From Bradyrhizobium sp. CB1015 (lineage in GTDB: Bacteria; Pseudomonadota; Alphaproteobacteria; Rhizobiales; Xanthobacteraceae), in the NCBI RefSeq assembly GCF_025200925.1, contig NZ_CP104174.1:3286001-3350000 (forward strand): a stretch of 64,000 nucleotides of DNA. The letters run 5' to 3'. The position numbers were made by a program, and so were the translations under genes. Below are positions 50,875 to 59,879 of the stretch, one piece after another. The notes under the pieces were generated by a model that saw only the letters and a list, made by a program, of their open reading frames with translations, did no database searches and had not been told where the DNA came from. The stretch's first letter is position 1. Each line of letters begins with the position of its first letter.

Positions 50875-51663
50875 ATGCAGTTCAAACACGTCACGCTCGA
50901 CTTCGATGGCTCGGTCGCGATCCTCAAGCTCGACCATCAGGAGGTGATGAACGCGGTCTCCGTGGACATGCTGGGGGGCCTTGCCGAAGCGCTCGATACG
51001 ATCGAGGAGAAGAAGGGCGAGGTGCGCTGCGTGGTGCTGACCGGCGCGGGGCGGGCGTTCTGCACGGGGGCCAATCTGCAAGGCCGCAACAACCAGTCGA
51101 AGAAGACCAAGGCCGGCCTGACGCTGGAGACCGGCTTTCATCCCTTCCTGCGCCGCATCCGCAATCTGCACTGCCCATTCATCACCGCGGTCAATGGCCC
51201 GGCCGCCGGCGCCGGCATGAGCTTCGCGCTGCTCGGCGACATGATTTTATGCGCGCGCTCGTCCTACTTTCTTCAAGCCTTCCGTCGTATCGGGCTCGTG
51301 CCGGATTGCGGCTCGACCTGGCTGCTGCCACGGCTCGTCGGCCGCGCGCGCTCGATCGAATTGTCGCTGATGGGCGAGCGGCTGCCGGCCGAGAAGGCGC
51401 TGGAATGGGGCCTTGTCAACCGCGTCTACGATGACGGTGTGCTGATGGAGGAGGCGATGAAGCTGGCCCGCGATCTCGCCAGCGGCCCGACCGTGGCGCT
51501 GTCCCTGATCCGCAAGCTCTATTGGGACAGCCCGGAGAACTCCTTCGAGGATCAGCTCAATCTGGAATTCCAGTGCCAGCTCCGCGCCGGCGACACCGAG
51601 GATTTCCGCGAGGGCGTCGGCGCGTTCCTCGAGAAGCGGCCCGCGCAGTTCAAGGGCAAATGA
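50875..51663 (+). CDS. enoyl-CoA hydratase/isomerase (PaaG-like)
   Basis: Crotonase-fold enzyme of 262 residues. The oxyanion-hole segments are GAGRAFCTGANL and NGPAAGAGMSFALLGD, and the catalytic acid is probably Asp in RRIGLVPDCGSTWLLPRLVG, a pattern shared with PaaG-type isomerases. It could serve the local acyl-CoA pathway or, less likely, phenylacetate degradation. GACGAGGAAACC precedes the ATG at 50875. Its stop overlaps the kinase start (ATGA), so the two are coupled. Confidence 0.9.
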   Translation: MQFKHVTLDFDGSVAILKLDHQEVMNAVSVDMLGGLAEALDTIEEKKGEVRCVVLTGAGRAFCTGANLQGRNNQSKKTKAGLTLETGFHPFLRRIRNLHCPFITAVNGPAAGAGMSFALLGDMILCARSSYFLQAFRRIGLVPDCGSTWLLPRLVGRARSIELSLMGERLPAEKALEWGLVNRVYDDGVLMEEAMKLARDLASGPTVALSLIRKLYWDSPENSFEDQLNLEFQCQLRAGDTEDFREGVGAFLEKRPAQFKGK

Positions 51664-52646
51664 TCGAGGCGGCGCTTTCACGCAGCGTCCGGCGCTGGTG
51701 CGCAGGGGCGACCGGCGCGACCGGTGCGGCAAAGCTCTCCGGCGGCGCCAGCCAGGAAACCTGGCGCTTCGACATCGTGCATCCCGATGGCGTGATCGGC
51801 GCGATCCTGCGCCGCTCGCCAAAGGGCCATGGCGCCGCGCCAACGCGCGCGGCCGGCCTTGCCGCTGAAGCGCAGCTGATGCAGCTCGCTTATGAAGCCG
51901 GCGTGCCGTCGCCGCGCGTGATGCATGTGCTGGTACCAGAAGACGATCTCGGCACCGGCTTCATCATGCAGCGGGTCGAGGGCGAGACCATCGCACGCAA
52001 GATTCTCCGCGATGAAGAGTACGCGGCGGCGCGGCCGCATCTGGCGCGGCAGATCGGCGGCATTCTCGCAGGTCTTCATCGCCTGCCGCAGGACAGATTG
52101 CCTCAGCTGCGCAGCCGGGGCGCGACCCAGGAGATCGCCGAGTTCGAGCGCGACTATCGCAGCCTGAACTGGCCCAAGCCCGTGTTCGAGCTGGCGCTGC
52201 GCTGGCTGCGCGACCACGATCCCGGCCCCGCGACCGAGACTACGCTGGTGCACGGCGATTTCCGCAACGGCAATCTCATCATCGGCGCCGACGGCGTCCG
52301 CGCCGTGCTCGACTGGGAGCTCGCCCATCTCGGCGATCCCATGGAGGATCTCGGCTGGGTCTGCGTCAACTCCTGGCGCTTCGGCGAGATCGACAAGCCC
52401 GTCGGCGGCTTTGGCTCGCGCGAGGAGCTGTTCGCCGGTTACGAGGCTGCGGGCCGCAAGGTCGACCCCGAACGGGTGAAATTCTGGGAAGTGATGGGCA
52501 CGCTGCGCTGGGGCATCATGTGCGGCGGCATGATGCAGCGTTTTCGCGAGGGACCTGATCATTCCATGGAGCGCGCCATGATCGGCCGCCGCGCCAGCGA
52601 GACCGAGATCGATCTGTTGCGCCTCCTGGCGCCGCGCGGGAGCTGA
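51660..52646 (+). CDS. APH-family phosphotransferase (LvaA/ACAD10-like kinase)
   Basis: Kinase-fold protein of 328 residues. The ATP loop is LSGGASQETWRFDI, the catalytic loop is LVHGDFRNGNLII and the metal motif is VLDWELAHLGDPMEDLGWVC. This is the aminoglycoside-phosphotransferase fold, but the setting between a crotonase and a DUF6285 gene, with an ACAD10/11-like enzyme nearby, matches LvaA, which phosphorylates 4-hydroxyacyl-CoA. Antibiotic resistance is unlikely. The start overlaps the upstream stop by 4 bases. Confidence 0.9.
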   Translation: MIEAALSRSVRRWCAGATGATGAAKLSGGASQETWRFDIVHPDGVIGAILRRSPKGHGAAPTRAAGLAAEAQLMQLAYEAGVPSPRVMHVLVPEDDLGTGFIMQRVEGETIARKILRDEEYAAARPHLARQIGGILAGLHRLPQDRLPQLRSRGATQEIAEFERDYRSLNWPKPVFELALRWLRDHDPGPATETTLVHGDFRNGNLIIGADGVRAVLDWELAHLGDPMEDLGWVCVNSWRFGEIDKPVGGFGSREELFAGYEAAGRKVDPERVKFWEVMGTLRWGIMCGGMMQRFREGPDHSMERAMIGRRASETEIDLLRLLAPRGS

Positions 52647-52649
52647 CAC

Positions 52650-53030
52650 ATGCAGGACGAGCCGACCCCGACCGAGTTGACCAAATCGGTCGCCGATTTC
52701 CTCCGCAACGACATCACGCCGCTGATCTCCGGCCACCAGGCTTTCAAGCTGCGCGTCGCCATCAACATCCTCGATCTCGTCACGCGGCAGCTGACGCGCG
52801 AGGCGGGGAGCGATGCGGAGGAGGTGGAGCGCCTGCGCACGCTGCTCGACATCGACGGCTCGGTCATGGAGCTCAACCGCGCGCTCGCCGAGCGGATCGC
52901 CAAGGGTGAGATTGATCTGGCGACGCCCGGTCTCGCCGAGCATCTGTGGGCGACCACGATGGATAAGCTCGCGGTGGATCAGCCGAACTATGCGTCCTAC
53001 AAGCGGGAGCTGGGGCGAGCGGAAGCGTAG
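52650..53030 (+). CDS. DUF6285 protein (LvaB-like kinase partner)
   Basis: 126-residue helical protein of the DUF6285 family, with FLRNDITPLISGHQAFKLRVAINILDLVTRQL as its most conserved part. It starts 3 bases after the kinase stop. In Pseudomonas the small protein LvaB is encoded next to LvaA and is needed for its activity; the size and position here fit that role, though the family link is from memory. It is the last gene before the low-G+C block. Confidence 0.82.
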   Translation: MQDEPTPTELTKSVADFLRNDITPLISGHQAFKLRVAINILDLVTRQLTREAGSDAEEVERLRTLLDIDGSVMELNRALAERIAKGEIDLATPGLAEHLWATTMDKLAVDQPNYASYKRELGRAEA

Positions 53031-53063
53031 GCGCCAACTCTCTGGGGCGTCGACGCAAGCACT

Positions 53064-55487
53064 TCAGTCGGCCGTCCTCCTTGGACCCGGATGTCCGTCC
53101 GCGCGAAACTGAAACACGAAGTAAGGTGGAATACACAGACCTCTCTGGTCGTCTCGGTCGACCCAATCCTGATCGGGCATAACCTGACCGTAGAACTTCG
53201 AGGGGCTGTAAGTGTGTTCGTTGATTGCGGCAAAAATGCCGGATGTCTGCAGAAGCTTCGATCGCGCCACGAACTTGCTGGAGGCATCGCCGGGTCTGTA
53301 TCCCATGGGCTTGACGCATATGTAATCGTCGCGGCATGGACTGCCGGCAGTGCATGCCCGCAAGCCTGCAAATGATGTGAAATGATCGAAGCACGTGCCA
53401 ATGGTCAGCTTCTTCCCGTTGACCTTCGCGTCGCTGCCGAGTTTCGCGATACATGTGTTGAAACCCGTGGAAGCGACCAATCCGCAACTGGCTTCGCTCG
53501 GGAGCCCAACGCATTCGGACAATCGCAACATCCCGGCCGGAAAACCTCCCGTTTCGGCGTCGCGCAGTAGCTCGCGGTTCTCCCAATCGGTCTTGCCCTG
53601 ATGGTATTCCTGGTGCGCGCCGTAGTAGCTGTTTCCGGGTATCTGTTTCTGCGGAAGTGCGGTCTTTGGGATGATCGTATCGGCATCTGCCGATACTTCG
53701 TTGGGAAAGTAGCGGAAATAGCGGTCCTTGCCCCATGATTTGGTCACGACCTCTCCCAATTGCAACGCATCTCCGATTTGTCGGGCAATGGTGTTTCCCT
53801 GAGCGCCCTTTGAGGTGACGCAGATTCCCAATCCGCCTTCATTGCCCGATTTCCGAGACCTCTCATCTGCGGAGCGGAATGGTTGGATGCACTCGTGGTC
53901 GGTCTGGCAGGTCCATTCACGCTTGCTGTTTCTTATAGAGTCCTCTGACAGACAGGCTCCGCCCCAACCGCCGATCAGACTCGTGCCGGCCAGCGCGCTC
54001 CTGAACTTATTCATTGGTCGATGCGGATAGCTTGTCGCGAGTTCGAAATTCGTTACAGGCTGACCGCTGGCAATCTTGCTCAGAAGCGCTAGGCGCCGCG
54101 GCTGATCGCCATAGAAATGTGGGGACCCGGGCAGCAAAATCGAATTCGTCGTGTACGTGCCAGAACGGTCGGCGCCTGGAAAATGGAATCCGGCGATGGC
54201 CCTGGTCTGATGGCATCCGATGCAGGTCGTACCATTCAAGCGTGCGCGGAAATCCTGAGGTGACTTGATGAAGCTGAAAGAGATCTTGTTCTTCTCGGCA
54301 AATCGCAGAAGAGCGCGGATCTCGTCGTCCGTGATGATCTGTTCGGAAGAGTCGTGAGCATTCCAGTACGATTGATTTCTCGAGCGGTGTGTTCCTCCTG
54401 GCGAAACGGACATGGCCCGCTTTGCCAGGACACCCAAGCTGTCGTCGATATCGAGTGTTCCCCAATCAATCGATTGCATCACATCGGGTTGAGAAAAATA
54501 GGCCAGCAGTCGCTTTCGCCGGGCCTGGTTGGCCGGACATTCGTTGGGCTTGCGCGGGTCGCAGAGAAGGAGATCGCGATCGATCTGATTGCGGAGAAGA
54601 TCGGCATCGAAATAGCCTCCCGCTATCTGCCATTTAAAGACCCTGATGACATAGGCTGCTTCGGTACCGAAATCCTTGGCGATGCCAGCTGGCTTTCGGT
54701 AGGCTTGGATATTCAGCTCGATGCGGATGATGTCGCGGCCATCGATGAACGCGAGCGGACCGGTCTTCGGGTCGAGCAACTGCGCGGCGACCTTCTCTAC
54801 ATCCTTGGAGGGACGGTCGTCCTGTAGCTCATATGACGCCGGAATGGCATCGAGCCATCGCTTGGCAATTGTCTGGCAGGTGATCTGGCCGCCTTGGTCT
54901 TTCGACGGCAAGGCAGGCAGAACCAGGTTGAGCGTGACAGGCAGGCGGGACTTTTGATCGCGGTCCCTGAGGGAATAGGCAAAACGATATATAATACTGA
55001 TTTCACCACATTGCCGCTGCCGGGGTGAGAGGCCCGCGCCGGAGTCAATGATGAATTGTCGGTCCATTCGGTTGACGATGCCGACCAGTTCTACTCGAGA
55101 ATCTTCGTCGGTCAGAAAATTCTTGTCGATCTGGTGCCCGCCGGCGTCCGGCTCCATGGCGGCCAGTTCGTCGAGGTCTTGCCCGATCGTTTCCGCTATC
55201 TTCTTCGCGATGCGAAGCTTGAATGGATTTTTCCCGAGTTCCTCTCTGATCGGGCTTGCTTGTGCGCGCGCCTGGATCAATCTGGTAAAATCGAGTGGTC
55301 CTCCGCACTTTCCGGCTGGACAGTCCAGTTCTGTGATTACGCTCGGATGGGAGATAAATGGACCCCTCACGGCTGCTGGAATGATGTCTTGAGCCGTGTC
55401 GGAGGCTGCGGCGGTCGGGTCAAGAGTACCGGTCGATGCGAGCAGCGTGAGGAGAATAAGTCTCGACAGGGAAAAGGTGGCCACCAT
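53064..55487 (-). CDS. large secreted Cys-rich protein with one CxxCH heme motif
   Basis: Unrecognised protein of about 807 residues. The N terminus (VATFSLSRLILLTLLASTG) is a signal peptide, so export is expected. One c-type heme motif, CIGCH at residues 422-426 followed by QTRAIAGFHFPG, is visible. The C-terminal third is rich in Cys with EGF-like spacing (ACTAGSPCRDDYIC; WTCQTDHECIQPF). A GTG six bases upstream is an alternative start. G+C is lower than in the flanks. It follows a broken secreted-protein gene on the same strand with a gap of about 29 bases, and ends 33 bases from the convergent DUF6285 gene. Confidence 0.8.
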   Translation of the reverse strand: MVATFSLSRLILLTLLASTGTLDPTAAASDTAQDIIPAAVRGPFISHPSVITELDCPAGKCGGPLDFTRLIQARAQASPIREELGKNPFKLRIAKKIAETIGQDLDELAAMEPDAGGHQIDKNFLTDEDSRVELVGIVNRMDRQFIIDSGAGLSPRQRQCGEISIIYRFAYSLRDRDQKSRLPVTLNLVLPALPSKDQGGQITCQTIAKRWLDAIPASYELQDDRPSKDVEKVAAQLLDPKTGPLAFIDGRDIIRIELNIQAYRKPAGIAKDFGTEAAYVIRVFKWQIAGGYFDADLLRNQIDRDLLLCDPRKPNECPANQARRKRLLAYFSQPDVMQSIDWGTLDIDDSLGVLAKRAMSVSPGGTHRSRNQSYWNAHDSSEQIITDDEIRALLRFAEKNKISFSFIKSPQDFRARLNGTTCIGCHQTRAIAGFHFPGADRSGTYTTNSILLPGSPHFYGDQPRRLALLSKIASGQPVTNFELATSYPHRPMNKFRSALAGTSLIGGWGGACLSEDSIRNSKREWTCQTDHECIQPFRSADERSRKSGNEGGLGICVTSKGAQGNTIARQIGDALQLGEVVTKSWGKDRYFRYFPNEVSADADTIIPKTALPQKQIPGNSYYGAHQEYHQGKTDWENRELLRDAETGGFPAGMLRLSECVGLPSEASCGLVASTGFNTCIAKLGSDAKVNGKKLTIGTCFDHFTSFAGLRACTAGSPCRDDYICVKPMGYRPGDASSKFVARSKLLQTSGIFAAINEHTYSPSKFYGQVMPDQDWVDRDDQRGLCIPPYFVFQFRADGHPGPRRTAD

Positions 55488-55516
55488 ACTCACCGAGTTG
55501 CTGTAGTCACTGGATC

Positions 55517-56226
55517 CTAAAATTTGGCATTGCAGTCCGTGGGGGAGCCGCCGGAAATGGAGGCATCGAACAATGTCAGGACCCGCTTCAGATTATCCTG
55601 TCGGCGTATCACATCGGACAGATGCTCGCGGCCTTGCTTTGTATTTTCCCTGACCTCACGAAGCATGGCCTGGAAGGCCTGTTCATCCGATTGATCGGCC
55701 GACCAACTATTCCGTGCCTTCCGGACCAGCCAACTTCCGCTACCAAATTGGTTTTTGACGTCGACCGCGTAAAGGCGAGTGCCAAGATGGCTTGCAAAGG
55801 GCGAGCCGGAGTTCCTGAGGAGACTCATGCATCCCGTGTCGGTGCGGAGATAGTCAGAGTAGAGCTTCAAATATTGCGCGCGTCCCGTCTCGCTGCGGAG
55901 CTCCGCGGTGATCTGAGCGGCAGATCGGTGAAGCAAGCCGAGTTCTTCCGGCGAATAGAGTCTGATCGGCTTCTCGAACAGGCGCGTGCGTTTCGCCGCA
56001 GCGGAGGCCATGGCCGCCGCCAAACCAGCCGGGGCGGTCGGCGCGGACCTGAGGCGCTCGAGTGCGTCGCGAAACGGCTGCCCGTCGCAGCGTCGGCTGT
56101 TGCAGGCATTCGTGGCGACGTCGATCTGGTGCGTGCCGAAGCTTGGTCCGCTGTTGCCGTCAACTGCGTCGGTTATCTCGAATGGGGAAAGCTGGGCGGT
56201 CTTGTTGGGAACGTCCAGGGATTCTC
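55517..56226 (-). pseudogene. downstream part of a frame-broken secreted-protein gene
   Basis: Open frame of about 236 codons starting right after a stop at 56227 and lacking any ATG, GTG or TTG until 56023, yet clearly protein-like from its first codons: SPFEITDAVDGNSGPSFG, then a NACNSRRC Cys pair. This frame is -1 relative to the secreted ORF upstream and overlaps its end, so the two were probably one gene of about 490 codons. The segment resembles lysozyme-like or peptidoglycan-active proteins only loosely; no function is claimed. Confidence 0.65.
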
Positions 56227-56982
56227 ATTGGCACCGATCAGCGCCTGCAGTGCCTGAGCATGCTTGTTCAGTTCGCCAACCTTGTCCATGAAGAGGGCGA
56301 CGTCTTTTTTGACCTCGCTCCGAGGCAACTTTGACAATCGAGCATACCTGACGATCTCGACGATCCGTCGGTCAGCAGCCCAGCCCTTGAACGATTTGCA
56401 ATCGCCGCTGCAACGGACGTTGTCCATCGCGCGCTGGATGCGATCGCGCACGTCATAGACGGTGTCGCCGACCTGCATCTGCAAAGGTATCAGCGTAAAA
56501 TAATCGTTGATTGTGACAACTCGTCCATTTGAATCGATCCTGAGCTGAGCCGCCGGCATGATCCGGTTGGGATCCGCCATCTCGCTCCGTAAAGTCAGTA
56601 TTCTTCCACCCGATCCATCGGCCTGGGAGTCCGTCACACAGGCGATGCGAGGCTTGATCCGCTGGCATGACCAGCTCGTTTTGTCTTGGAGAAAGATGGG
56701 GAGATAGTTGAGATGACGCCCGCTTCCGAGGGGGACGCGGATAGGCCCGCGTCTGAACGCCTGAGCAATTGAGACTTGCCTGCCGCAGCTTTCGGTGAGC
56801 AGTAACGGAAATTGGGTCGGATCGCGCACGCTGTCGGGCACTTCGGGGTTGAAATCATTTCCATTGGACGCATCGTCCAATTCCCAGAAGTGAGCTTCCT
56901 GCTTGGGTGCGCAGTCGCCTGCGTTGGCCTGAGACCAGAGCGATGTCAATATGGCTGTCGCCAGTAGAAATGCGCGCAACAT
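56173..56982 (-). CDS. secreted protein of unknown function, probably truncated by a frameshift
   Basis: 269 residues beginning with a clear Sec signal peptide (LRAFLLATAILTSLWSQANA, cleavage before GDC). The mature part has a few Cys (NVRCSGDCKSFKGWA) and a helical C-terminal stretch, then ends in an unnatural-looking tail (WTFPTRPPSFPHSR). The frame continues in -1 register as described for 55517-56226. The ATG at 56982 is preferred to a GTG one codon upstream. First gene of the low-G+C minus-strand set. Not recognised. Confidence 0.7.
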   Translation of the reverse strand: MLRAFLLATAILTSLWSQANAGDCAPKQEAHFWELDDASNGNDFNPEVPDSVRDPTQFPLLLTESCGRQVSIAQAFRRGPIRVPLGSGRHLNYLPIFLQDKTSWSCQRIKPRIACVTDSQADGSGGRILTLRSEMADPNRIMPAAQLRIDSNGRVVTINDYFTLIPLQMQVGDTVYDVRDRIQRAMDNVRCSGDCKSFKGWAADRRIVEIVRYARLSKLPRSEVKKDVALFMDKVGELNKHAQALQALIGANENPWTFPTRPPSFPHSR

Positions 56983-57393
56983 CACAAAACCCTAGAATAA
57001 AGGGCTATGCTACACGCGAGATGACGCGCAATGCAATCCTAAGCGGTGCGCCGCCGACGTCCATTCTGGCGCACCGTCGATGCGCCACTATAAGGTGTGC
57101 GTTGTAGATGCGAAATTTCGTGTGACAATCTGACGCGGCGACCGAGGCCGTGAGCGTACCTGCAAGGCCCTGCCATGGGACGGCGCATGGGAGCCGATGC
57201 GAGCGTAGCAGCCGCGGGACGAGCGAGCATCGTTCGATCCACCGTCACTGCGGGGAGCGGTTTGACGAAGACTGAAAGTGAGACGCTTTCTTGCGGTACT
57301 GATGCCGCGCACCATCGTTGGATCATGCAGTCTTGGACTTCGCCCGAACGACACCGGTGAAGTTGTTGAGTATCTCGGTACGATGAGTGTTTG
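56983..57393. other. non-coding stretch upstream of the secreted-protein genes
   Basis: 411 bases without a supportable gene; short frames here have no protein-like character. A weak minus-strand promoter pair (TTGCAT and TAGCAT, 18 bases apart, near 57008-57037) could serve the secreted genes. No transposase, tRNA or clear inverted-repeat end was seen. Confidence 0.45.
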
Positions 57394-58173
57394 CTACTTC
57401 CCCACCCATTTCGGCGGTCGCTTCTCGGAAAACGCCTTCGGGCCCTCGATGTAGTCCTGCGAGGCGACCATCGCCTGCACGGCCGGGTAATCGCGCTGCT
57501 CAGCGATGGCCTGCTCCAGCGACACGCCGAGCCCCTTCTGGATCGCCTGCTTCGACGCCCGGATCGACATCGGCGAATTCTTGGCGATCATCTCCGCCCA
57601 GCGCAAGGCGCCCGCAAGCGCCTCGCCCTGCGGCACCACCTCGTTGACGAAGCCGAGCTCAAGACCTTCCTTGGCGCTGACATGGCGCGCGGTGAGGATC
57701 ATGCCCATGGCGCGCTTCAGCCCGATCTGGCGCGGCAGGCGGTGCAGGCCGCCGGCGAGCGCGGCAAGGCCAACGCGCGGCTCGGGCAGCGCGAAGGTTG
57801 CGTTCTCCGCGGCGATGATGAGGTCGCAGGCGAGCGCAATCTCGAAGCCGCCGCCCATGGCGACGCCGTTCACCGCCGCAATGATCGGCTTGTCGCAGTC
57901 GAAGCGTGAGGTGAGGCCGGCAAAGCCGCCCTTGTCCCAGCCGCGTTTTCCTCCCGCCGCCTGCCACTTCAAATCGTTGCCGGCGCAGAACGCCTTGTCG
58001 CCGCTGCCGGTGACGATTGCGATCCACTGCTCGGGATCTCCGGAGAAATCATCGAACACTTTCTGCAATTCGAAATGCGCGTCAGTGTGCAGCGCGTTGT
58101 AGACCTCGGGCCGCGACAGCGTCACGATCGTGATCGGCCCCTTGCGTTCCACCTTGGAAAATTTCAGCTCCAT
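57394..58173 (-). CDS. enoyl-CoA hydratase family protein (CaiD-like)
   Basis: Crotonase of 259 residues. Oxyanion-hole segments are GSGDKAFCAGNDLKW and VNGVAMGGGFEIALACD; the active-site stretch ATFALPEPRVGLAALAGGLHRLPRQIG matches carnitinyl-CoA dehydratase-like enzymes. Start MELKFSKV is supported by GGGAG; the longer frame carries a non-coding leader. It is divergent from the acyl-CoA dehydrogenase at 58387 and borders the low-G+C block. Confidence 0.9.
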   Translation of the reverse strand: MELKFSKVERKGPITIVTLSRPEVYNALHTDAHFELQKVFDDFSGDPEQWIAIVTGSGDKAFCAGNDLKWQAAGGKRGWDKGGFAGLTSRFDCDKPIIAAVNGVAMGGGFEIALACDLIIAAENATFALPEPRVGLAALAGGLHRLPRQIGLKRAMGMILTARHVSAKEGLELGFVNEVVPQGEALAGALRWAEMIAKNSPMSIRASKQAIQKGLGVSLEQAIAEQRDYPAVQAMVASQDYIEGPKAFSEKRPPKWVGK

Positions 58174-58386
58174 CGCGCGCTCCCGCATTTTCTTCTGAAG
58201 AAATATCCGCGTCATACTAGCGTGCGTCGGCGCTCGAGCACCATCGAATTGCGCTGGTGCGCCTTGCGTCGCCGTCGCGTCTCGGCTTGCTTGACTTGCA
58301 CGCGCTCTTCTCACCTTAATCGAGCCAAGCAAGAACGCGCCTAGCGCCTTAACGCAAAACGATAAAATCAATCCGGGAGAGAACCT

Positions 58387-59661
58387 GTGGATTTCTCATT
58401 GCCTGCCGACCTCGTCGCCTATCTCGGAGAGCTCGACCGTTTCATCGCGCGCGAGATCAAGCCGCTGGAACAGGCCGACGATAACATCCGCTTCTTCGAC
58501 CATCGCCGCGAATGGGCGCGCACCGATTTCGAGAATGGCGGCCTGCCGCGCCACGAATGGGAGGCGCTGCTGCGCAAGGCCAAGGATCTCGCCGACGCCG
58601 CCGGGCATCTGCGCTTTCCGGTGCCGAAGCAATATGGCGGCAAGGACGGCTCCAATCTCTGGATGGCCGTGATCCGCGAGCATTTTGCCGCCAAAGGCCT
58701 CGGCCTGCACAACGATCTCCAGAACGAGCATTCGATCGTCGGCAACTTTCCGGTCGTCACCATGCTCGACCGCTACGGCCGCGACGATCAGAAGGCGATG
58801 ATCGACGGCTCGATCAGGGGCAAGTATCGCATCACCTTTGGCCTGACGGAGCCGCATCATGGCTCGGACGCCACCCACATGGAGACGCGCGCGGCGCCCG
58901 CGACCCGCGACAACGTCAAGGGCTGGATCATCAACGGCGAGAAGATGTGGACCACCGGCATGCACGTTGCCACGCACTGCGCGCTGTTCGCGCGCACCAG
59001 CGGCAATGACGGCGACGCCCGCGGCATCACCTGCTTCCTGGTGCCGGCCAAGAGTCCCGGTGTCAAGGTCGAGGAATACATGTGGACCTTCAACATGCCG
59101 ACCGACCACCCGCGCGTCAGCTTCACCGACGTGTTCGTGCCGGAGGATGCGCTGTTCGGCGAAGTCGGCCGCGGCCTGTCGCTGGCGCAATGTTTTGTCC
59201 ACCAGAACCGCATCCGGCAGGCGGCAAGCTCGCTCGGCGCGGCGGTCTACTGCATCAACGAGAGCGTGAAATATGCGCGCGAGCGCAAACCCTTCGGCAA
59301 GGCGCTTGCCGAGAACCAGGCGATCCAGTTTCCGCTGGTCGAGCTCGCCACGCAGGCCGAGATGCTGCGCCTCTTGATCCGCAAGACCGCCTGGGAGATG
59401 GACCAGCTCGATGAGGAGCAGATCGAGCGCACGCTGTCCGACCGTGTCTCCATGTGCAATTACTGGGCAAACCGTCTCTGCTGCGAATCCGCCGACCGCG
59501 CCATGCAGGTCCACGGCGGCATGGGCTATTCACGCCACAAGCCGTTCGAGCACATCTATCGCCACCATCGACGTTATCGGATCACCGAAGGCAGCGAGGA
59601 GATCCAGATGCGGAAAGTGGCGGGGTTCTTGTTCGGGTATATGGGGCCGGGGAAGCGTTGA
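58387..59661 (+). CDS. acyl-CoA dehydrogenase
   Basis: FAD-dependent acyl-CoA dehydrogenase, 424 residues, cytoplasmic. FGLTEPHHGSDATHMETRA and WIINGEKMWTTGMHVATH form the flavin and substrate site; the catalytic base is the Glu in RITEGSEEIQMRKVAG. Unlike the enzyme at 47851, this one has the standard active-site motif. The start is GTG at 58387 with GGGAGAG upstream. Electrons would pass to ETF, not encoded here. Confidence 0.93.
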   Translation: MDFSLPADLVAYLGELDRFIAREIKPLEQADDNIRFFDHRREWARTDFENGGLPRHEWEALLRKAKDLADAAGHLRFPVPKQYGGKDGSNLWMAVIREHFAAKGLGLHNDLQNEHSIVGNFPVVTMLDRYGRDDQKAMIDGSIRGKYRITFGLTEPHHGSDATHMETRAAPATRDNVKGWIINGEKMWTTGMHVATHCALFARTSGNDGDARGITCFLVPAKSPGVKVEEYMWTFNMPTDHPRVSFTDVFVPEDALFGEVGRGLSLAQCFVHQNRIRQAASSLGAAVYCINESVKYARERKPFGKALAENQAIQFPLVELATQAEMLRLLIRKTAWEMDQLDEEQIERTLSDRVSMCNYWANRLCCESADRAMQVHGGMGYSRHKPFEHIYRHHRRYRITEGSEEIQMRKVAGFLFGYMGPGKR

Positions 59662-59688
59662 GGCGCTACGCGATATCTCTCCGCGGGT

Positions 59689-59823
59689 CGTCCCCGCCTA
59701 GTGCGCAATTGCGCACGGGAGCGGGGCCCCATAACCACAGGAAGGAGTGTGGCGCGAGCTGACAACTCCGAGTCTTCGCCAAACCACTCCCTGTGGTTAT
59801 GGGTCCGGGCGTTCGCCGGGACG
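59689..59823. repeat. dispersed inverted repeat (CCCATAACCACAGG type)
   Basis: CCCATAACCACAGG (59728-59741) and CCTGTGGTTATGGG (59791-59804) are perfect inverted arms, with GTGCGCAATTGCGCAC nearby. It lies between convergent genes and could terminate both. Confidence 0.85.
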
Positions 59824-59879
59824 GCGGGTGGGGGTGAGAGCGTCGGACCCGTACATGTCCTCGCTCTTTCGAAACACAA

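Noticed and set aside
51660..52646. Aminoglycoside resistance gene
   Set aside because: The APH fold is present, but the crotonase and DUF6285 neighbours point to an acyl-CoA kinase of the LvaA/ACAD10 kind.
53091..55520. Several plus-strand frames of 60-170 codons in the low-G+C block
   Set aside because: All are antisense to the 807-residue secreted protein and lack protein-like features.
56173..56226. Programmed -1 ribosomal frameshifting in the secreted-protein gene
   Set aside because: No slippery heptamer in the required phase is present in the overlap, so I prefer a mutation or sequencing error; kept as a finding without claiming a mechanism.
57039..57354. Short minus-strand frames upstream of the secreted genes
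   Set aside because: Translations are Arg/Ser-rich with no motif or ribosome binding site; treated as non-coding.
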